64,000 nucleotides of DNA, taken from Hymenobacter jeongseonensis (GTDB taxonomy: Bacteria; Bacteroidota; Bacteroidia; Cytophagales; Hymenobacteraceae). Shown piece by piece: positions 1 through 12,430 of this stretch (the first letter of the stretch is position 1; each line of letters opens with the position of its first letter). A program made the position numbers and the translations under genes. Location: contig NZ_JADQDQ010000007.1 in assembly GCF_015694725.1 (NCBI RefSeq), positions 186,001 through 250,000 on the forward strand, read 5' to 3'. The notes beneath the pieces were generated by a model. It saw only the letters and a list, made by a program, of their open reading frames with translations, was not told the origin of the DNA and searched no databases.

Positions 1-1127
1 ATGCGCAAAGGGCCAAGGCCGGGCACGGCCTCGCCGTAGTAGGTTTGGCCAGCGGGCTTGGGCGCCGCAGGGGCCACGGGAACGTTGTCGGCCATGTACA
101 GGCCCAGTTCGGGGTTCGAGAGGTAGTCGTCGGTGTCGGCGTCTTCGGCGTAAGGCGTGCGGGCATTCCAGCCATCCTTTTCGCCAATTGGCTCAATTAC
201 TTCGTTGGTCAACGGCATGCCGATACGCGACACTTGCACAAAAGCACCGGTGTGGGTCTGGGTACCGTTCACGTTCAGGGTACGCAGGGTGGGGCGGCTG
301 GCCGAAGCCCACACGCCAATGATGTAGTTGCTGTCCAAAATGTTGGTGGTAGCCGTCAGGGCCGGAGCGCTGGCTTTCTTCAGCACCGACACCGGAATTT
401 GCATGGCAATGGCGTGGGTGTTTTTGCGGGCCAAGCCGTCGCGAGCAGCGCCGGGGGCACGAATGCCGCCCAGGTCAAAGATGCCGCCCAGGTCCGCGAA
501 AAACGGGTCATCGGTCGGGCCGCAGAATATTTTGGTGCCATCAGACAGCTCCTCGATGGCACTCGTCATCAGCGCGTTGTAGCTGGTGCTCAAGCCAGCC
601 GCACTTGTGATGGAGCGCGGACCGACATTAGGCGGGGGCACCGCGCCATCGGTCACGATGGTGGTGAAGGCGCCACCGCCTACGCTCTTCTGGCAGGTAT
701 ACGTGGTTTTGAGGTTTTCCTGCCCCAGGCGGATGTTGAAAAACGTGGTGGGGTCCTCGTTGGTCCGGTCGAACACGAAGCGGTAGGTGATGTCGTCGCC
801 CGTAGTAGTTGGGTCGTTTTTCACGTGGATTTCGTAGCGCACGTTCTCACCAAACGTATTGTAGTTGGGGCCGCCCTGGGGCAGTTCCAACGGAATGTAG
901 TTGGCGATAATGGTGACGCTGGCGTTGCCGTTGTTAGCCGCCGATTCCGGGCTGCGGAACGCATACAAGTCGGTGTTATCGGCCAAGGGGTCATCGGCGA
1001 TAAGCGGGGCTTCGCGGTGGCTCGAAGCCTCCAAGGCATTGTGCTGACCACTCCAGGCCAATATCCCTCCCACGGAAGTTGCGAGCAGAGCAACGTGGAA
1101 AAGGGGACGAGTAAGCAAGTTTTTCAT
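1..1127 (-). CDS. DUF4331 family secreted protein (3' end outside window)
   Basis: An open frame of 375 codons starts at the ATG at 1127-1125 and runs off the left edge without a stop. A short hydrophobic N-terminus (about residues 8-26) looks like a signal peptide. It is followed by SSHREAPLIADDP at about residues 35-47, the hallmark N-terminal motif of DUF4331 proteins, and then NTDLYAF. The visible remainder (for example FDRTNEDPTTFFNIRLGQE and DPFFADLGGIFDLGGI) also fits that family. DUF4331 proteins are exported and their biochemical role is unknown. The gene is divergent from hscA across about 310 bp. The family call is confident; the function is not known. Confidence 0.85.
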   Translation of the reverse strand, partial: MKNLLTRPLFHVALLATSVGGILAWSGQHNALEASSHREAPLIADDPLADNTDLYAFRSPESAANNGNASVTIIANYIPLELPQGGPNYNTFGENVRYEIHVKNDPTTTGDDITYRFVFDRTNEDPTTFFNIRLGQENLKTTYTCQKSVGGGAFTTIVTDGAVPPPNVGPRSITSAAGLSTSYNALMTSAIEELSDGTKIFCGPTDDPFFADLGGIFDLGGIRAPGAARDGLARKNTHAIAMQIPVSVLKKASAPALTATTNILDSNYIIGVWASASRPTLRTLNVNGTQTHTGAFVQVSRIGMPLTNEVIEPIGEKDGWNARTPYAEDADTDDYLSNPELGLYMADNVPVAPAAPKPAGQTYYGEAVPGLGPLR

Positions 1128-1439
1128 AAACTGAAAAGGGCTTGAGATGAAAGGAAATAGGAAACGAAGAAAACCGGTCATCCTGGGCATAACTCGCCGA
1201 AATCAGGTCGCTGTATCCAGCATATCCCGGTATTCTATATCCTACGAGAGCCGTTGCCCATCCGGTTTTAAACGCTTGAATATTCTTTTAATAAGATTAT
1301 GGCATGGGCGTAGCCCGACAATGACGCGTGTGCGTTGTTTCAATGCCGGGGTGGTTTACCCGCTACTTTTGCAGCGCGAGGCCGGCCGTTTTTCTTATCA
1401 TTCCCTGAGCTGTTTTTCGAGCAGCACCGACTATACCCT
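1128..1439. other. Divergent intergenic region, DUF4331 gene / hscA
   Basis: About 310 bp with no credible gene. The middle is more AT-rich than its surroundings. The only regulatory-looking element I see is TACTTTTG at 1374-1381, which faces hscA. No matching element was found for the minus-strand gene. Confidence 0.5.
1374..1381 (+). promoter_or_regulatory. Candidate -7 promoter element for hscA
   Basis: TACTTTTG matches the Bacteroidota -7 consensus TAnnTTTG and sits about 58 nt before the hscA ATG. No TTG or TTTG lies 19-21 bp upstream, so this is only a half-site match. Confidence 0.35.
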
Positions 1440-3314
<1,875 letters not shown>

Positions 3315-3365
3315 CTTCAATGCGCGCTTAGGTAATTACCCCCGCGGGCCGAGCGTTGCTCCGCC

Positions 3366-3866
3366 TCAGCGGCGCTGTCCGCTCGTTTTGGCAGGAGTAG
3401 GCGGCGGCCGCAACACCGGGCGCAACCCAAACCCTAAAACGGCCCGGGCTGCCGTATCCCGAAAAACCACTTCCAAAACGGCTGGTGGTGGTTTGGCTGC
3501 TGAGTCGCTGGCGAACGCAAAAGCATAAAACAGCCTCGATGAACCGCCGTCACCGAGGCGGACGCCCAGTTTGTAGAGCTCTATTCCCTGCCCGCGCCGC
3601 TGCCCGCTCTTCCACAAGGGGCGGGCAGCGGCCATAAAGCGCTGCAGGGTGATGCCCCGGCGCACTTCGGGCGCCAGCCGACTGTAGGCCGTTGCGTAAT
3701 CGGCGCGGAGCACCGCGCGCAAAAACTGATATGCAGCTTGGCCCTGACTGAGGCGCGCAGCCGAACGAGATTGGGCGAGCAAGGGCTTCCCTCCTATTCC
3801 CGTAGCAACTACAGCCAAGTGCAGCGCAAAAGCCAGCGCCAGCCGACGAGTAAAGGGTAGCTGCAT
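3366..3866 (-). CDS. Small secreted protein of unknown function
   Basis: A 166-residue protein with a clear Sec signal peptide: basic RR near residue 6, a hydrophobic stretch, and probable cleavage after LLAQ. The body has a helical pattern (AYQFLRAVLRADYATAYSRL, then LQRFMAAARPLW) that loosely recalls DUF3887/NTF2-like secreted domains, but I cannot assign it firmly. The ATG at 3866 is preferred over an upstream start at 3917 because it puts the signal peptide at the N-terminus. It lies just downstream of the large T9SS gene on the same strand and converges with hscA. Confidence 0.6.
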   Translation of the reverse strand: MQLPFTRRLALAFALHLAVVATGIGGKPLLAQSRSAARLSQGQAAYQFLRAVLRADYATAYSRLAPEVRRGITLQRFMAAARPLWKSGQRRGQGIELYKLGVRLGDGGSSRLFYAFAFASDSAAKPPPAVLEVVFRDTAARAVLGFGLRPVLRPPPTPAKTSGQRR

Positions 3867-3946
3867 GAACAAAAATAAGCGGAGGCAACTGCCCCGGCTG
3901 CCTGCCAGCCCAGTCACCCCGCTCCAATCTGTTCCGGACAGTGGAT

Positions 3947-6900
3947 TTATTCAATTATTACGCGGCGCGTGACGTTCAGCCCCGGCCCCCTCAGGCGCAC
4001 CACATACACGCCTGTGGCCAGGTTTTGGGTGGCCACTTCCGCTTGATTGGCCCGACCTGCGCCCAACGGCAACGGTTGGGAACGGACGCGCTGCCCCAGG
4101 GCATTATAGAGGTCGAGCGTGGCGGTGCACGTGGCCCCCACTCCGCTCAGCTGCACGCGCAACGGACTGCCACTGGCAACGGGATTGGGGGCAATGCCCA
4201 CGGTGTAGCCCGCCGTTTGCTCGCGGTTGGGCAACACCTGGGTGAGCGTCACGGCCAGTGCCGCAAGGTTGTTGCTCTCGTCCAATTCACTCACCGCATT
4301 CAGCGGGTCGGCCACAAACAGCACGTAGTACGTGCCTCCGGGCATAGTACTCGGCACGGCGGCGGTCATGCGGCGCGTGGCGCTCAGGTTAGCGGCCATG
4401 AAGCTGCCGGAACTGGTGCCCAGCAAGTGGTCGCCCGCATCCAGGGTTTGATTGGTGGAGAGGTAGTAGCCCAGCACCGAACTGGCGGCTGGGCCGGCGC
4501 CTTCGTTGGCAATTACCCCGCTCAGGGATAAGCTACTGCCCGCGGCCACGGTCGAGGGCGAAGCGCCAATCTGCGTGAGCAGCAAGTCGGATTGCGGAGC
4601 CGTGCGGCAGGTCACCGTGGCATCGAAGCCGGAGCCATTCACGTTGGCGTCGCTGGTGAACTGTACCGTGAGGGCGCCATTGATGTTGGTGGCTACCAAG
4701 GGAGGGGGCATTTGGTAGCCGGTATAAATGCCTAACAACGGCGCGTTGGCGTTCAGCCCATCGTAAACCCGCACGAAATCAAATCCCGATTCCATCGAAA
4801 ACGTGTTGAATACCAACTCAACCACGGTGCCCGGGGTGGCGGGCAAAATGGTCAGCGAGCCGTTGGAGTAATCGACGTAGTTGTTGTAGCCGCCGTTGTC
4901 GTAAATCGTGGTTGCACACGTGGTCACGGTGGCACCGCCCATCGCCGGCACGATGCTGCCGGCAAAAGGCCCGAGTACGGTGATGGGCAGCAATCCAACG
5001 TTGTTGGCTTCGTTGGTTTCAGCCACAACGCCCTGGGGGTCGGCCACATACAGCAGGTAGTAATTGCCGGCTGGGGTGCCAGTGGGAATCATTAAATTGG
5101 AAGTGCGCACCGAACTGATGCCTGCTTGCAGCAAACCGCCAGCCGTGGTGTTCAGCAACACGTCGCTGGCATCTAAGACTTGGTTGGTCGAGAGGTAAAA
5201 GCCTACCGTGCTACTCGCAGCCACGGCATTCCCGGCGTTTTGAATGTAGCAACTGGCTGCAATAGCAAATCCCGGCGTTACGCTGCTCCCCGAATGGTTG
5301 GGCTGCTGAATCGCCAAATCGATGCCTGGGGCCTCCACCAGCAGCGCCACGGCAGCCACGTTGTTGGTTTCGTTTGTCTCTGTCACCGCATTCAGCGGGT
5401 CGGCCACAAACAGCACGTAGTAGGTGCCCGGCGTTACGCTGGCCGGAATTACTGGATTGCTGTTTCGGTAGTCGCTTTGGCCAGCCGCTAAAGGACCGCC
5501 AACATTGGTTGCAAGCAATACATCGCTGGCATCCAGCACTTGGTTAGTGGATAAATAGTAGCCAATTGTACTATTGGCTACCACCGAATTGCCCGAGTTC
5601 TGAATGGAGCAGTTGGTACTAATGGCATTGCCCGGCGCAGTTGCCAATGGGTTCACGTAGGGCTGGGCAATCGATAGTTCGACCTCCCGTGCCACCACTA
5701 GCAACGGCTGCGCGGTCACGTTGTTGGTTTCATTGGTTTCGGCCACGGCATTCTGCGGGTCGAGCACAAACAGCACCTGATAAGAACCCGGCACTGTCCC
5801 AACGGGCACAATCGGGGCGTTGTAGCGCGAGTAGTATTGGCTGGCAGGCAGCACACCGCCCGGGCTGGTAAGCATCAACACGTCGCCGGCATCCAACACT
5901 TGATTGGTCGACAAATAGTAGCTCACCGTGCTGCTGGGCGAAGGTGTATTGCCCCGGTTTTCGACGTAGCAACTGGTGTTGATGGCATTGCCGGGCGCCG
6001 TGGTATACGGCGAAACGTAGGCCTGCGAGAACGAGAGGTCTATGCTGGGCGCGACAACCTGTAGCATGACACTGGCCAAGTTGTTCCCTTCATTGGTTTC
6101 GACGAGTTGATTGAGGTAGTCGGCCACAAATAACACGTAGTAGGTCCCCACTGCCGTGCTTGCCGGCACCGTCAGGTCAACGTAAGGCGACAAATAGCTG
6201 CCGCCCACCAACGGGCTTCGGCTATTGCCCAGCAGCACATCGCTGGCATCCAAAACCGAATTTGTCGATAGGTAATAGCCCACCGTGGCCGGATTGGCCA
6301 TTGCATTTCCTTGGTTATAGAGGTAGCACGAGGCCGAAGTAGTGCCGCCCGTGGCCACCGAAGTGGGGTTGAGATACGCACTCTGTACCACCAAATCAAT
6401 GGTAGGCGGCACCACCGTAAGCGGCAGGCTGCGCACGTTGTTGGTTTCGTTGGCTTCTACCACCGTGTTCTGCGGGTCGGCCACAAACAGCACGTAGTAG
6501 GTGCCCGGCGCCGTGCCCGCGGGCACCACCGGATACGCCGAATTGTAGCTGTATTGGTAAGGCGCCAGCATGCCGCTGATGCGGTTGCTCAGCAGCACAT
6601 CGTTGGCATCGAAGGTTTGATTGGTCGAAAAATAAAAGCCCATGGAGCTGCTATTGGTCGCCGTGTTGCCCTCGTTCATCAGCGTGGCGCTGACTTCAAT
6701 TTGCTGGCCCGCCACCACCGTGCTGGGCGACAGCTGCTCGTACTGAATGACCAGGTCAATGCCGGGCGGCGCCACCGTGATGCTCACCGCCGACACGTTG
6801 TTTGCTTCGTTGGTCTCGCCGACCTGGTTCTGAAAATCAACGACGAACAAAATGTAGTACGTCCCCGGCACCACCCCAGTGGGCACCGCCGCCGTGCCGT

Positions 6901-7963
6901 AGCGCTGCTCCGAATAAGGCGGCGACAGCTGGCCGCCGTATTGCGAAGTCAGGAGTTGGTCAGTGGCATCCAATGTGGCATCCCGCGAGAAGTAAAAGCC
7001 CACGCTGCTGCTACTGGCCACGGAATTGCCCTGGTTGGTGATATAGCAGCCCAAATTGAGCGGATTCCCCGCCGCCGTACTGAGCGGCGACACCGATGCT
7101 TGCTGCGTAATCAGATCGATGCTGGGCGGTGTTACCGTGAGGTTGACCGCCGTCACGTTGTTGGTCTCGTTGCTTTCGCTGATTTGGCTCAGCGGGTCGG
7201 CCGCGAACAGCACGTAATAGTTGCCCGGGGCCGTGCCCGTAGGCACCGTAAAATTGTCGTAGCGCGAAGAGTACTGGCCCACCGGCAGCGGATACCCCTG
7301 AACACTGCTCAATAGCTGGTCTGCGGCATCCAGCACCGGGTTGCTCGAGAGGTAATATCCAATGGGGCTGCTACTAGCCTGCGACCCCGACAGGTTGTAA
7401 ATCGAGCAGCTTGCCGTAAGCAAGCCGCCGGCTACCACACTCATCGGCGAAACCGAAGCCCCTTGTACCGTAAGGTCCGGCTGCGCCTGGGGCGGGATGG
7501 TTCTCACGCACTCGATGGTAGCGGCAAAGCCACTCAGCTCAACCGACCCGTCCGACGTCAAGCGCACCGTCAGCGCCCCCGAGGCGGAAGTGCCATACAC
7601 GGTGCCGGGTTGGTTGGTGGAGTTGTACGTGCCAATCAGGGGCGCATTTGTGCTGGTCCCGTCGTAGATGTACACGTAGTCATAACCGCTCTCCAGGGAG
7701 ATTGACGTAAACTGCAGCTTAACCTTATTGCCTGCAATGGCGGGCATAATCGTCGTCGAACCATTGGCATAAGGAGAATAAGATGCGCTGGCCCCGCCGT
7801 TGTCATACAACATGCCCGAGCAAGCGGTTACCACATTGGTGCCCGTAGCGGGCAACTGGTAAGCCTGAGCACGCAGGGAACCTGGTACGGCAATTCCCAC
7901 AATAAATAGTAGACTCAGAACCCCAATAAGCAGCCGCAAACCGGCAGGGTAGATGTGCTTCAT
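3947..7963 (-). CDS. Large secreted CUB / CARDB-repeat protein with T9SS sorting domain
   Basis: A 1338-residue exported protein. Order of parts: signal peptide (1-32, ending LRAQA); CUB domain (about 44-155, with the paired CxxxxYDNGG and YVYIYDGT features); seven tandem CARDB Ig-like repeats of about 120 residues (about 160-990); a second CUB domain (about 997-1118); an eighth CARDB repeat (about 1125-1240); and a C-terminal type A sorting domain (about 1253-1338, with LYNALGQRVRSQPL and ATGVYVVRLRG). Each repeat holds a version of YYLSTNQVLDASDVLL and of GTYYVLFVADP followed by ETNETNNV. CARDB and CUB modules usually mediate adhesion or substrate binding, and the tail predicts T9SS export and anchoring. 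The start at 7963 (MKHIYPAG) gives a proper signal peptide. No catalytic motif was seen, so the partner is unknown. Confidence 0.9.
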   Translation of the reverse strand: MKHIYPAGLRLLIGVLSLLFIVGIAVPGSLRAQAYQLPATGTNVVTACSGMLYDNGGASASYSPYANGSTTIMPAIAGNKVKLQFTSISLESGYDYVYIYDGTSTNAPLIGTYNSTNQPGTVYGTSASGALTVRLTSDGSVELSGFAATIECVRTIPPQAQPDLTVQGASVSPMSVVAGGLLTASCSIYNLSGSQASSSPIGYYLSSNPVLDAADQLLSSVQGYPLPVGQYSSRYDNFTVPTGTAPGNYYVLFAADPLSQISESNETNNVTAVNLTVTPPSIDLITQQASVSPLSTAAGNPLNLGCYITNQGNSVASSSSVGFYFSRDATLDATDQLLTSQYGGQLSPPYSEQRYGTAAVPTGVVPGTYYILFVVDFQNQVGETNEANNVSAVSITVAPPGIDLVIQYEQLSPSTVVAGQQIEVSATLMNEGNTATNSSSMGFYFSTNQTFDANDVLLSNRISGMLAPYQYSYNSAYPVVPAGTAPGTYYVLFVADPQNTVVEANETNNVRSLPLTVVPPTIDLVVQSAYLNPTSVATGGTTSASCYLYNQGNAMANPATVGYYLSTNSVLDASDVLLGNSRSPLVGGSYLSPYVDLTVPASTAVGTYYVLFVADYLNQLVETNEGNNLASVMLQVVAPSIDLSFSQAYVSPYTTAPGNAINTSCYVENRGNTPSPSSTVSYYLSTNQVLDAGDVLMLTSPGGVLPASQYYSRYNAPIVPVGTVPGSYQVLFVLDPQNAVAETNETNNVTAQPLLVVAREVELSIAQPYVNPLATAPGNAISTNCSIQNSGNSVVANSTIGYYLSTNQVLDASDVLLATNVGGPLAAGQSDYRNSNPVIPASVTPGTYYVLFVADPLNAVTETNETNNVAAVALLVEAPGIDLAIQQPNHSGSSVTPGFAIAASCYIQNAGNAVAASSTVGFYLSTNQVLDASDVLLNTTAGGLLQAGISSVRTSNLMIPTGTPAGNYYLLYVADPQGVVAETNEANNVGLLPITVLGPFAGSIVPAMGGATVTTCATTIYDNGGYNNYVDYSNGSLTILPATPGTVVELVFNTFSMESGFDFVRVYDGLNANAPLLGIYTGYQMPPPLVATNINGALTVQFTSDANVNGSGFDATVTCRTAPQSDLLLTQIGASPSTVAAGSSLSLSGVIANEGAGPAASSVLGYYLSTNQTLDAGDHLLGTSSGSFMAANLSATRRMTAAVPSTMPGGTYYVLFVADPLNAVSELDESNNLAALAVTLTQVLPNREQTAGYTVGIAPNPVASGSPLRVQLSGVGATCTATLDLYNALGQRVRSQPLPLGAGRANQAEVATQNLATGVYVVRLRGPGLNVTRRVIIE
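4976..7490 (-). repeat. Seven tandem about 360-bp coding repeats (CARDB units)
   Basis: The codons for the VLFVADP-type motif recur at about 7195, 6835, 6475, 6118, 5758, 5395 and 5035, a period of 357-363 bp. An eighth copy near 4306 is separated by the second CUB domain. Copies are visibly similar at DNA level but diverged, so this is an old protein-domain expansion rather than a recent DNA duplication. Confidence 0.85.
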
Positions 7964-8065
7964 ACCGAAGTAAAGAAAAGAACAGACAGCAGAATATTCA
8001 GATGAAAGGAGCACCCAGAGAAACGGTTACCGTGGGAAATGCTTCCCCAAAACCTCCTTCGTGGA

Positions 8066-8380
8066 TTACTCCTCAGTTGCCGGAACCAGCACGAAAACGT
8101 CCTCACCTGGCCGCTTCATCAGGTAACGCTCCCGGGCAAATTTTTCCAGCAGCGCCGGCGAGCTCATCAATTCAGCCCGTTCCCGCTTCACTACCTCGAT
8201 ATTGTCGAGGTAATACTGCTTCTCGTTGCGCAGCTCCTTCCACTTTTGATAAATGTCGAACTGCTTGCCCAAATCGTTGGCATCAAATACCAGCATCCAA
8301 ACCAGAAACCCTACTCCAGTAAGGAAATAAAAGCTGCGGACGACGCGCAGAATTGGGCTAATAAAAGGAGGTAATTGCAT
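8066..8380 (-). CDS. FtsB/DivIC-like septum formation initiator
   Basis: A 104-residue bitopic membrane protein. A short cytoplasmic N-terminus precedes one transmembrane helix (about 14-32, YFLTGVGFLVWMLVF). A coiled-coil region rich in K, E and R follows (about 40-75), then the ELMSSPALLEKFARERYLMKRPGEDVF segment that in the FtsB/DivIC family precedes the C-terminal tail. The family links FtsL and FtsQ in the divisome. The ATG at 8380 was chosen because residues encoded upstream overlap the eno terminator hairpin. It lies between eno and the CUB/CARDB gene on the same strand, separated from eno by a terminator. Confidence 0.8.
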   Translation of the reverse strand: MQLPPFISPILRVVRSFYFLTGVGFLVWMLVFDANDLGKQFDIYQKWKELRNEKQYYLDNIEVVKRERAELMSSPALLEKFARERYLMKRPGEDVFVLVPATEE

Positions 8381-8397
8381 CAAAGTAAAAGTAATAC

Positions 8398-8433
8398 AAA
8401 CGGCCGATTCAGCTCTCGCTAAATCGGCCGTTT
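8398..8433 (-). terminator. Rho-independent terminator downstream of eno
   Basis: A perfect 12-bp inverted repeat (8398-8409 with 8422-8433; arms AAACGGCCGATT and AATCGGCCGTTT) with a 12-nt loop. It begins 22 bp past the eno stop and is followed on the minus strand by a T-rich stretch. Confidence 0.8.
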
Positions 8434-8454
8434 GGCAGTTACACAACCAGGAAA

Positions 8455-9738
<1,284 letters not shown>

Positions 9739-9759
9739 TTAAATCAGTTTACGTTGCCA

Positions 9760-9767
9760 CAAACCTA
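9760..9767 (-). promoter_or_regulatory. Candidate -7 element for eno
   Basis: Read on the minus strand the site is TAGGTTTG, matching TAnnTTTG, about 34 nt before the eno ATG. I see no good -33 TTG at the expected distance, so support is partial. Confidence 0.35.
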
Positions 9768-9884
9768 CGGGAATCAGCCGGCATAAGCACGTTTTGCTTG
9801 CAAATCGTCCATACGAACGCATGACCTAGCCCCAATCGTTTGCAGCGCGAGGCTTTGCGTTACTAGGGTGTAAACACAAACAAA

Positions 9885-9914
9885 AAAGGGACGCACCTCA
9901 CGGCGCGTCCCTTT
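9885..9914 (-). terminator. Terminator of the rpsM-rplQ (alpha) operon
   Basis: A 10-bp perfect stem (AAAGGGACGC at 9885-9894 with GCGTCCCTTT at 9905-9914) and a 10-nt loop. On the minus strand it is followed by a run of Ts. It lies about 22 bp past the rplQ stop. Confidence 0.85.
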
Positions 9915-9936
9915 CGATTCTAACAGTTAGTGCGAA

Positions 9937-10539
9937 TTAAGCCTTAGCCTCGTCAGCCTTAGCTTCATCGCGGCTTTCGCCTTCTTTAACAGTCTCAGTA
10001 GCGGTATCAGCCGTAGCCGACGTCTCAACTACAGCAGCAGGAGCAACTGCTTCGCCTTGTACTTCGGTAGCCGAAGTAGCAGCGTCGCCAGCAGCTTTCT
10101 TACCACCACGGCTGCGCGAACGACGGGTCGTAGCAGTAGCCTTCTCAGCAGCAGCCGACTTAGCTTCGAGCAGGGTCTCGTTGAAGTCAACCAGCTCGAT
10201 GATGCACATCTCCGCGTTGTCGCCCAGACGGGTGTCGCTCAGCTTCAGGATGCGAGTGTAGCCACCGGGACGGGTAGCAATTTTGCTCGAAATGTTACCG
10301 AACAACTCCTTGATGGATTCTTTGTCCTGCAATGCGGCGAACACCATCCGACGCGAGTGCGTGGTGTCTTCCTTCGACTTAGTCAGCATCGGCTCCACGT
10401 ACTTGCGCAGGGCTTTGGCCTTAGCCACAGTCGTCGTGATGCGCTTGTGGAGGATGAGCGACGAAGCCATGTTCGACAGCATCGCGTGACGGTGGGCGGT
10501 AGTCCGGCCCAGGTGGTTGATTTTTTTTCCGTGTCTCAT
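9937..10539 (-). CDS. rplQ: Ribosomal protein L17 with long C-terminal tail
   Basis: 50S protein near the exit tunnel. The family core is residues 1-128, starting [20 protein letters not shown] and including [22 protein letters not shown]. coli L17 has about 127 residues. Here another 70 follow (about 130-200), rich in A, T, E and K with a basic [10 protein letters not shown] patch. This low-complexity tail is the odd feature. It is the last gene before the operon terminator and is separated from rpoA by a 180-bp spacer carrying a large hairpin. Confidence 0.97.
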   Translation of the reverse strand: MRHGKKINHLGRTTAHRHAMLSNMASSLILHKRITTTVAKAKALRKYVEPMLTKSKEDTTHSRRMVFAALQDKESIKELFGNISSKIATRPGGYTRILKLSDTRLGDNAEMCIIELVDFNETLLEAKSAAAEKATATTRRSRSRGGKKAAGDAATSATEVQGEAVAPAAVVETSATADTATETVKEGESRDEAKADEAKA

Positions 10540-10654
10540 TGGACGTTTGAAAAGATGTGCGCTTGCGGGCGGCGACCACGGCGGGCCTTGAAGGCCTCAT
10601 TAGAACCGCTGCCCCAAGGGCGCACTAGTAAAAAAGAAAATGATATAAAAAGCG

Positions 10655-10714
10655 AATGGCTGAACCGTTGGCCGCCGACTGCAACACAGTCAACTTTCCA
10701 ACGGTTCAGCCATT
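10655..10714 (-). other. Large terminator-like hairpin between rpoA and rplQ
   Basis: A perfect 17-bp stem (10655-10671 with 10698-10714) encloses a second 5-bp stem (GACTG 10677-10681 with CAGTC 10687-10691). It starts 4 bp past the rpoA stop. On the minus strand it is followed by CGCTTTTTATATC, so it has the form of an intrinsic terminator placed before the last gene of the operon. It may attenuate rplQ or act as an RNA-processing site. Confidence 0.65.
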
Positions 10715-10718
10715 ACGA

Positions 10719-11708
10719 CTAGTCTTCTTCGAGGCGATACTTGCCCAGGTCCATGCCGAACTCCAGGCCACGCTCTTCAACGAGGTTCTCCAATTCGGTC
10801 AAGCTCTTCTTACCGAAGTTGCGGAACTTCATCATGTCAGCAATTTCGAGCTGCACCAATTCGCCCATCGTTTTGATATCGGCAGCCTTGAGGCAGTTCT
10901 TGGCACGTACGCTGAGCTCCATGTCCTCCAGCGGAGTCTTGAGCATCTTGCGCATTTGCATGGTTTCCTCATCAATCGGCTCGTCTTCGGTAACGCGAGG
11001 ACCTTCGAGAGTCATCGTATTATCCGAGAATAGCATGAAGTGCTGAATGAGGATATTGGCCGCACCTTTCAGTGCTTCCTCCGGGTGAATCGAACCGTCG
11101 GTCTGAATCTCAATGATGAGCTTCTCGTAGTCGGTCTTTTGCTCCACGCGGGTATTCTCAATGCTGTACTTCACGTTCTTGATGGGCGTGTAGATGGCAT
11201 CGATAGCAATCTGACCGAAAACTTGGTCAGTTGGCTTGTTCTCGTCGGCGGGCACATAGCCACGGCCACGGGCAATCGTCAACTCAAACTCCAGCTCAGT
11301 GCTAGGGTCCAAGTGAGCAATTACGTGGTCGGGGTTCAGTACTTCGAAACCGCTGGCGAACTTGGCAATATCGGCACCCGAAAAGGTCTCCTGACCTTTC
11401 ACGCGCACCGTAATTTTATCAGCAATGGCGTCGCTGGTCTTCTTGAACCGGACCATTTTCAGGTTCAGGATGATTTCGGACATGTCCTCAATCACACCTT
11501 CGATGGTCGAAAACTCGTGCAACACGCTGTTCGTGCGAACCGACGTGATGGCGAAACCCTCCAGCGACGACAACAGAATGCGACGCAGCGCATTGCCGAT
11601 GGTGACGCCGTAGCCCTTCTCGAGCGGCTTAAATTCAAACGTCCCGGTGAAGTCGTCGGATTTCTCCATCACCACTTTCTCCGGCATCTGAAAAGCTAAG
11701 ATTGACAT
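10719..11708 (-). CDS. rpoA: RNA polymerase alpha subunit
   Basis: 329 residues, the usual length. The N-terminal dimerisation domain shows [20 protein letters not shown] near residues 28-47. The C-terminal domain has [20 protein letters not shown], which includes the conserved Arg used for UP-element and activator contacts, followed by the helix-hairpin segment [10 protein letters not shown]. The ATG at 11708 ([11 protein letters not shown]) is preferred over an upstream start at 11756 whose extra residues are unlike alpha. Gene order rpsM-rpsK-rpsD-rpoA-rplQ is the standard alpha operon. Confidence 0.98.
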   Translation of the reverse strand: MSILAFQMPEKVVMEKSDDFTGTFEFKPLEKGYGVTIGNALRRILLSSLEGFAITSVRTNSVLHEFSTIEGVIEDMSEIILNLKMVRFKKTSDAIADKITVRVKGQETFSGADIAKFASGFEVLNPDHVIAHLDPSTELEFELTIARGRGYVPADENKPTDQVFGQIAIDAIYTPIKNVKYSIENTRVEQKTDYEKLIIEIQTDGSIHPEEALKGAANILIQHFMLFSDNTMTLEGPRVTEDEPIDEETMQMRKMLKTPLEDMELSVRAKNCLKAADIKTMGELVQLEIADMMKFRNFGKKSLTELENLVEERGLEFGMDLGKYRLEED

Positions 11709-11758
11709 ATGTGGGGCGTAAAAAATGTAAAAAAAGTTGGTGAAGTATAAGCACAAGT

Positions 11759-11783
11759 GCGGCCCGACAAACTGCCGGGCCGC
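11759..11783 (-). other. GC-rich hairpin between rpsD and rpoA
   Basis: Arms GCGGCCCG (11759-11766) and CGGGCCGC (11776-11783) form a perfect 8-bp stem with a 9-nt loop, 15 bp past the rpsD stop. No T-run follows directly, so it is more likely a processing, stability or protein-binding element than a terminator. Confidence 0.5.
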
Positions 11784-11798
11784 TACCAGTAGCGTTAC

Positions 11799-12404
11799 TT
11801 ACTTCGAATACAATTCGACGATGAGCTGCTCCGTGATTTTCTCCGGAATCAGCTCGCGGGCCGGGGCGTTGATGAACTTGCCAGCCATCTCCTTGCCGTC
11901 CCACTCCAACCAGGAAAACTGGCGCGAGTTGCGAACCGACAGGCTCGTGGTGATGGCTTCCAACGACTTCGACTTCTCGCGAACACCTACCACGTCGCCA
12001 GCCCGGAGGTGGTACGAAGGGATGTTTACAACTTCGCCGTTAACGGTGATGTGCTTGTGGCCCACCAGCTGGCGAGCAGCGCGACGCGTCGAGGCGATGC
12101 CCAAACGGTACACGGCGTTGTCCAGACGGGCTTCCAGCAGAGCGAGCAAGTTGTCGCCGGTGATACCGGGCATGGTAGCTGCTTTGTGGAACAGGTTTTC
12201 GAATTGCTTCTCCAACATGCCGTACATGTACTTAACCTTCTGCTTCTCCATAAGCTGGACAGCATACTCCGACTGCTTCTTGCGACGGCCGCGGCCATGC
12301 TGGCCCGGAGGATAGGCTTTCTTATTGAGCGCTTTGTCGGGGCCGAAAATCGGCTCGTTGAAGCGACGGGCAATTTTTGAGGTAGGGCCGGTATAACGTG
12401 CCAT
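11799..12404 (-). CDS. rpsD: Ribosomal protein S4
   Basis: 30S primary-binding protein of the 5' domain of 16S rRNA; in E. coli it also represses its own operon. 201 residues, normal length. [20 protein letters not shown] opens the protein and lacks the zinc Cys cluster of the C+ type. [20 protein letters not shown] and the S4 RNA-binding domain (about 93-155, including [20 protein letters not shown] and GHKHITVNG) follow. Confidence 0.98.
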   Translation of the reverse strand: MARYTGPTSKIARRFNEPIFGPDKALNKKAYPPGQHGRGRRKKQSEYAVQLMEKQKVKYMYGMLEKQFENLFHKAATMPGITGDNLLALLEARLDNAVYRLGIASTRRAARQLVGHKHITVNGEVVNIPSYHLRAGDVVGVREKSKSLEAITTSLSVRNSRQFSWLEWDGKEMAGKFINAPARELIPEKITEQLIVELYSK

Positions 12405-12430
12405 CTTAATCTAATACTAGAAGTGAAAAA

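Noticed and set aside
45..1145. A 366-codon plus-strand frame at the left edge
   Set aside because: The minus strand encodes a DUF4331 protein with signal peptide and SSHREAP motif; the plus frame has no recognisable content and starts at TTG.
5035..7195. Regular about 360-bp spacing that might suggest a CRISPR or satellite array
   Set aside because: The units are far too long for CRISPR repeats, stay in frame, and translate to CARDB domains.
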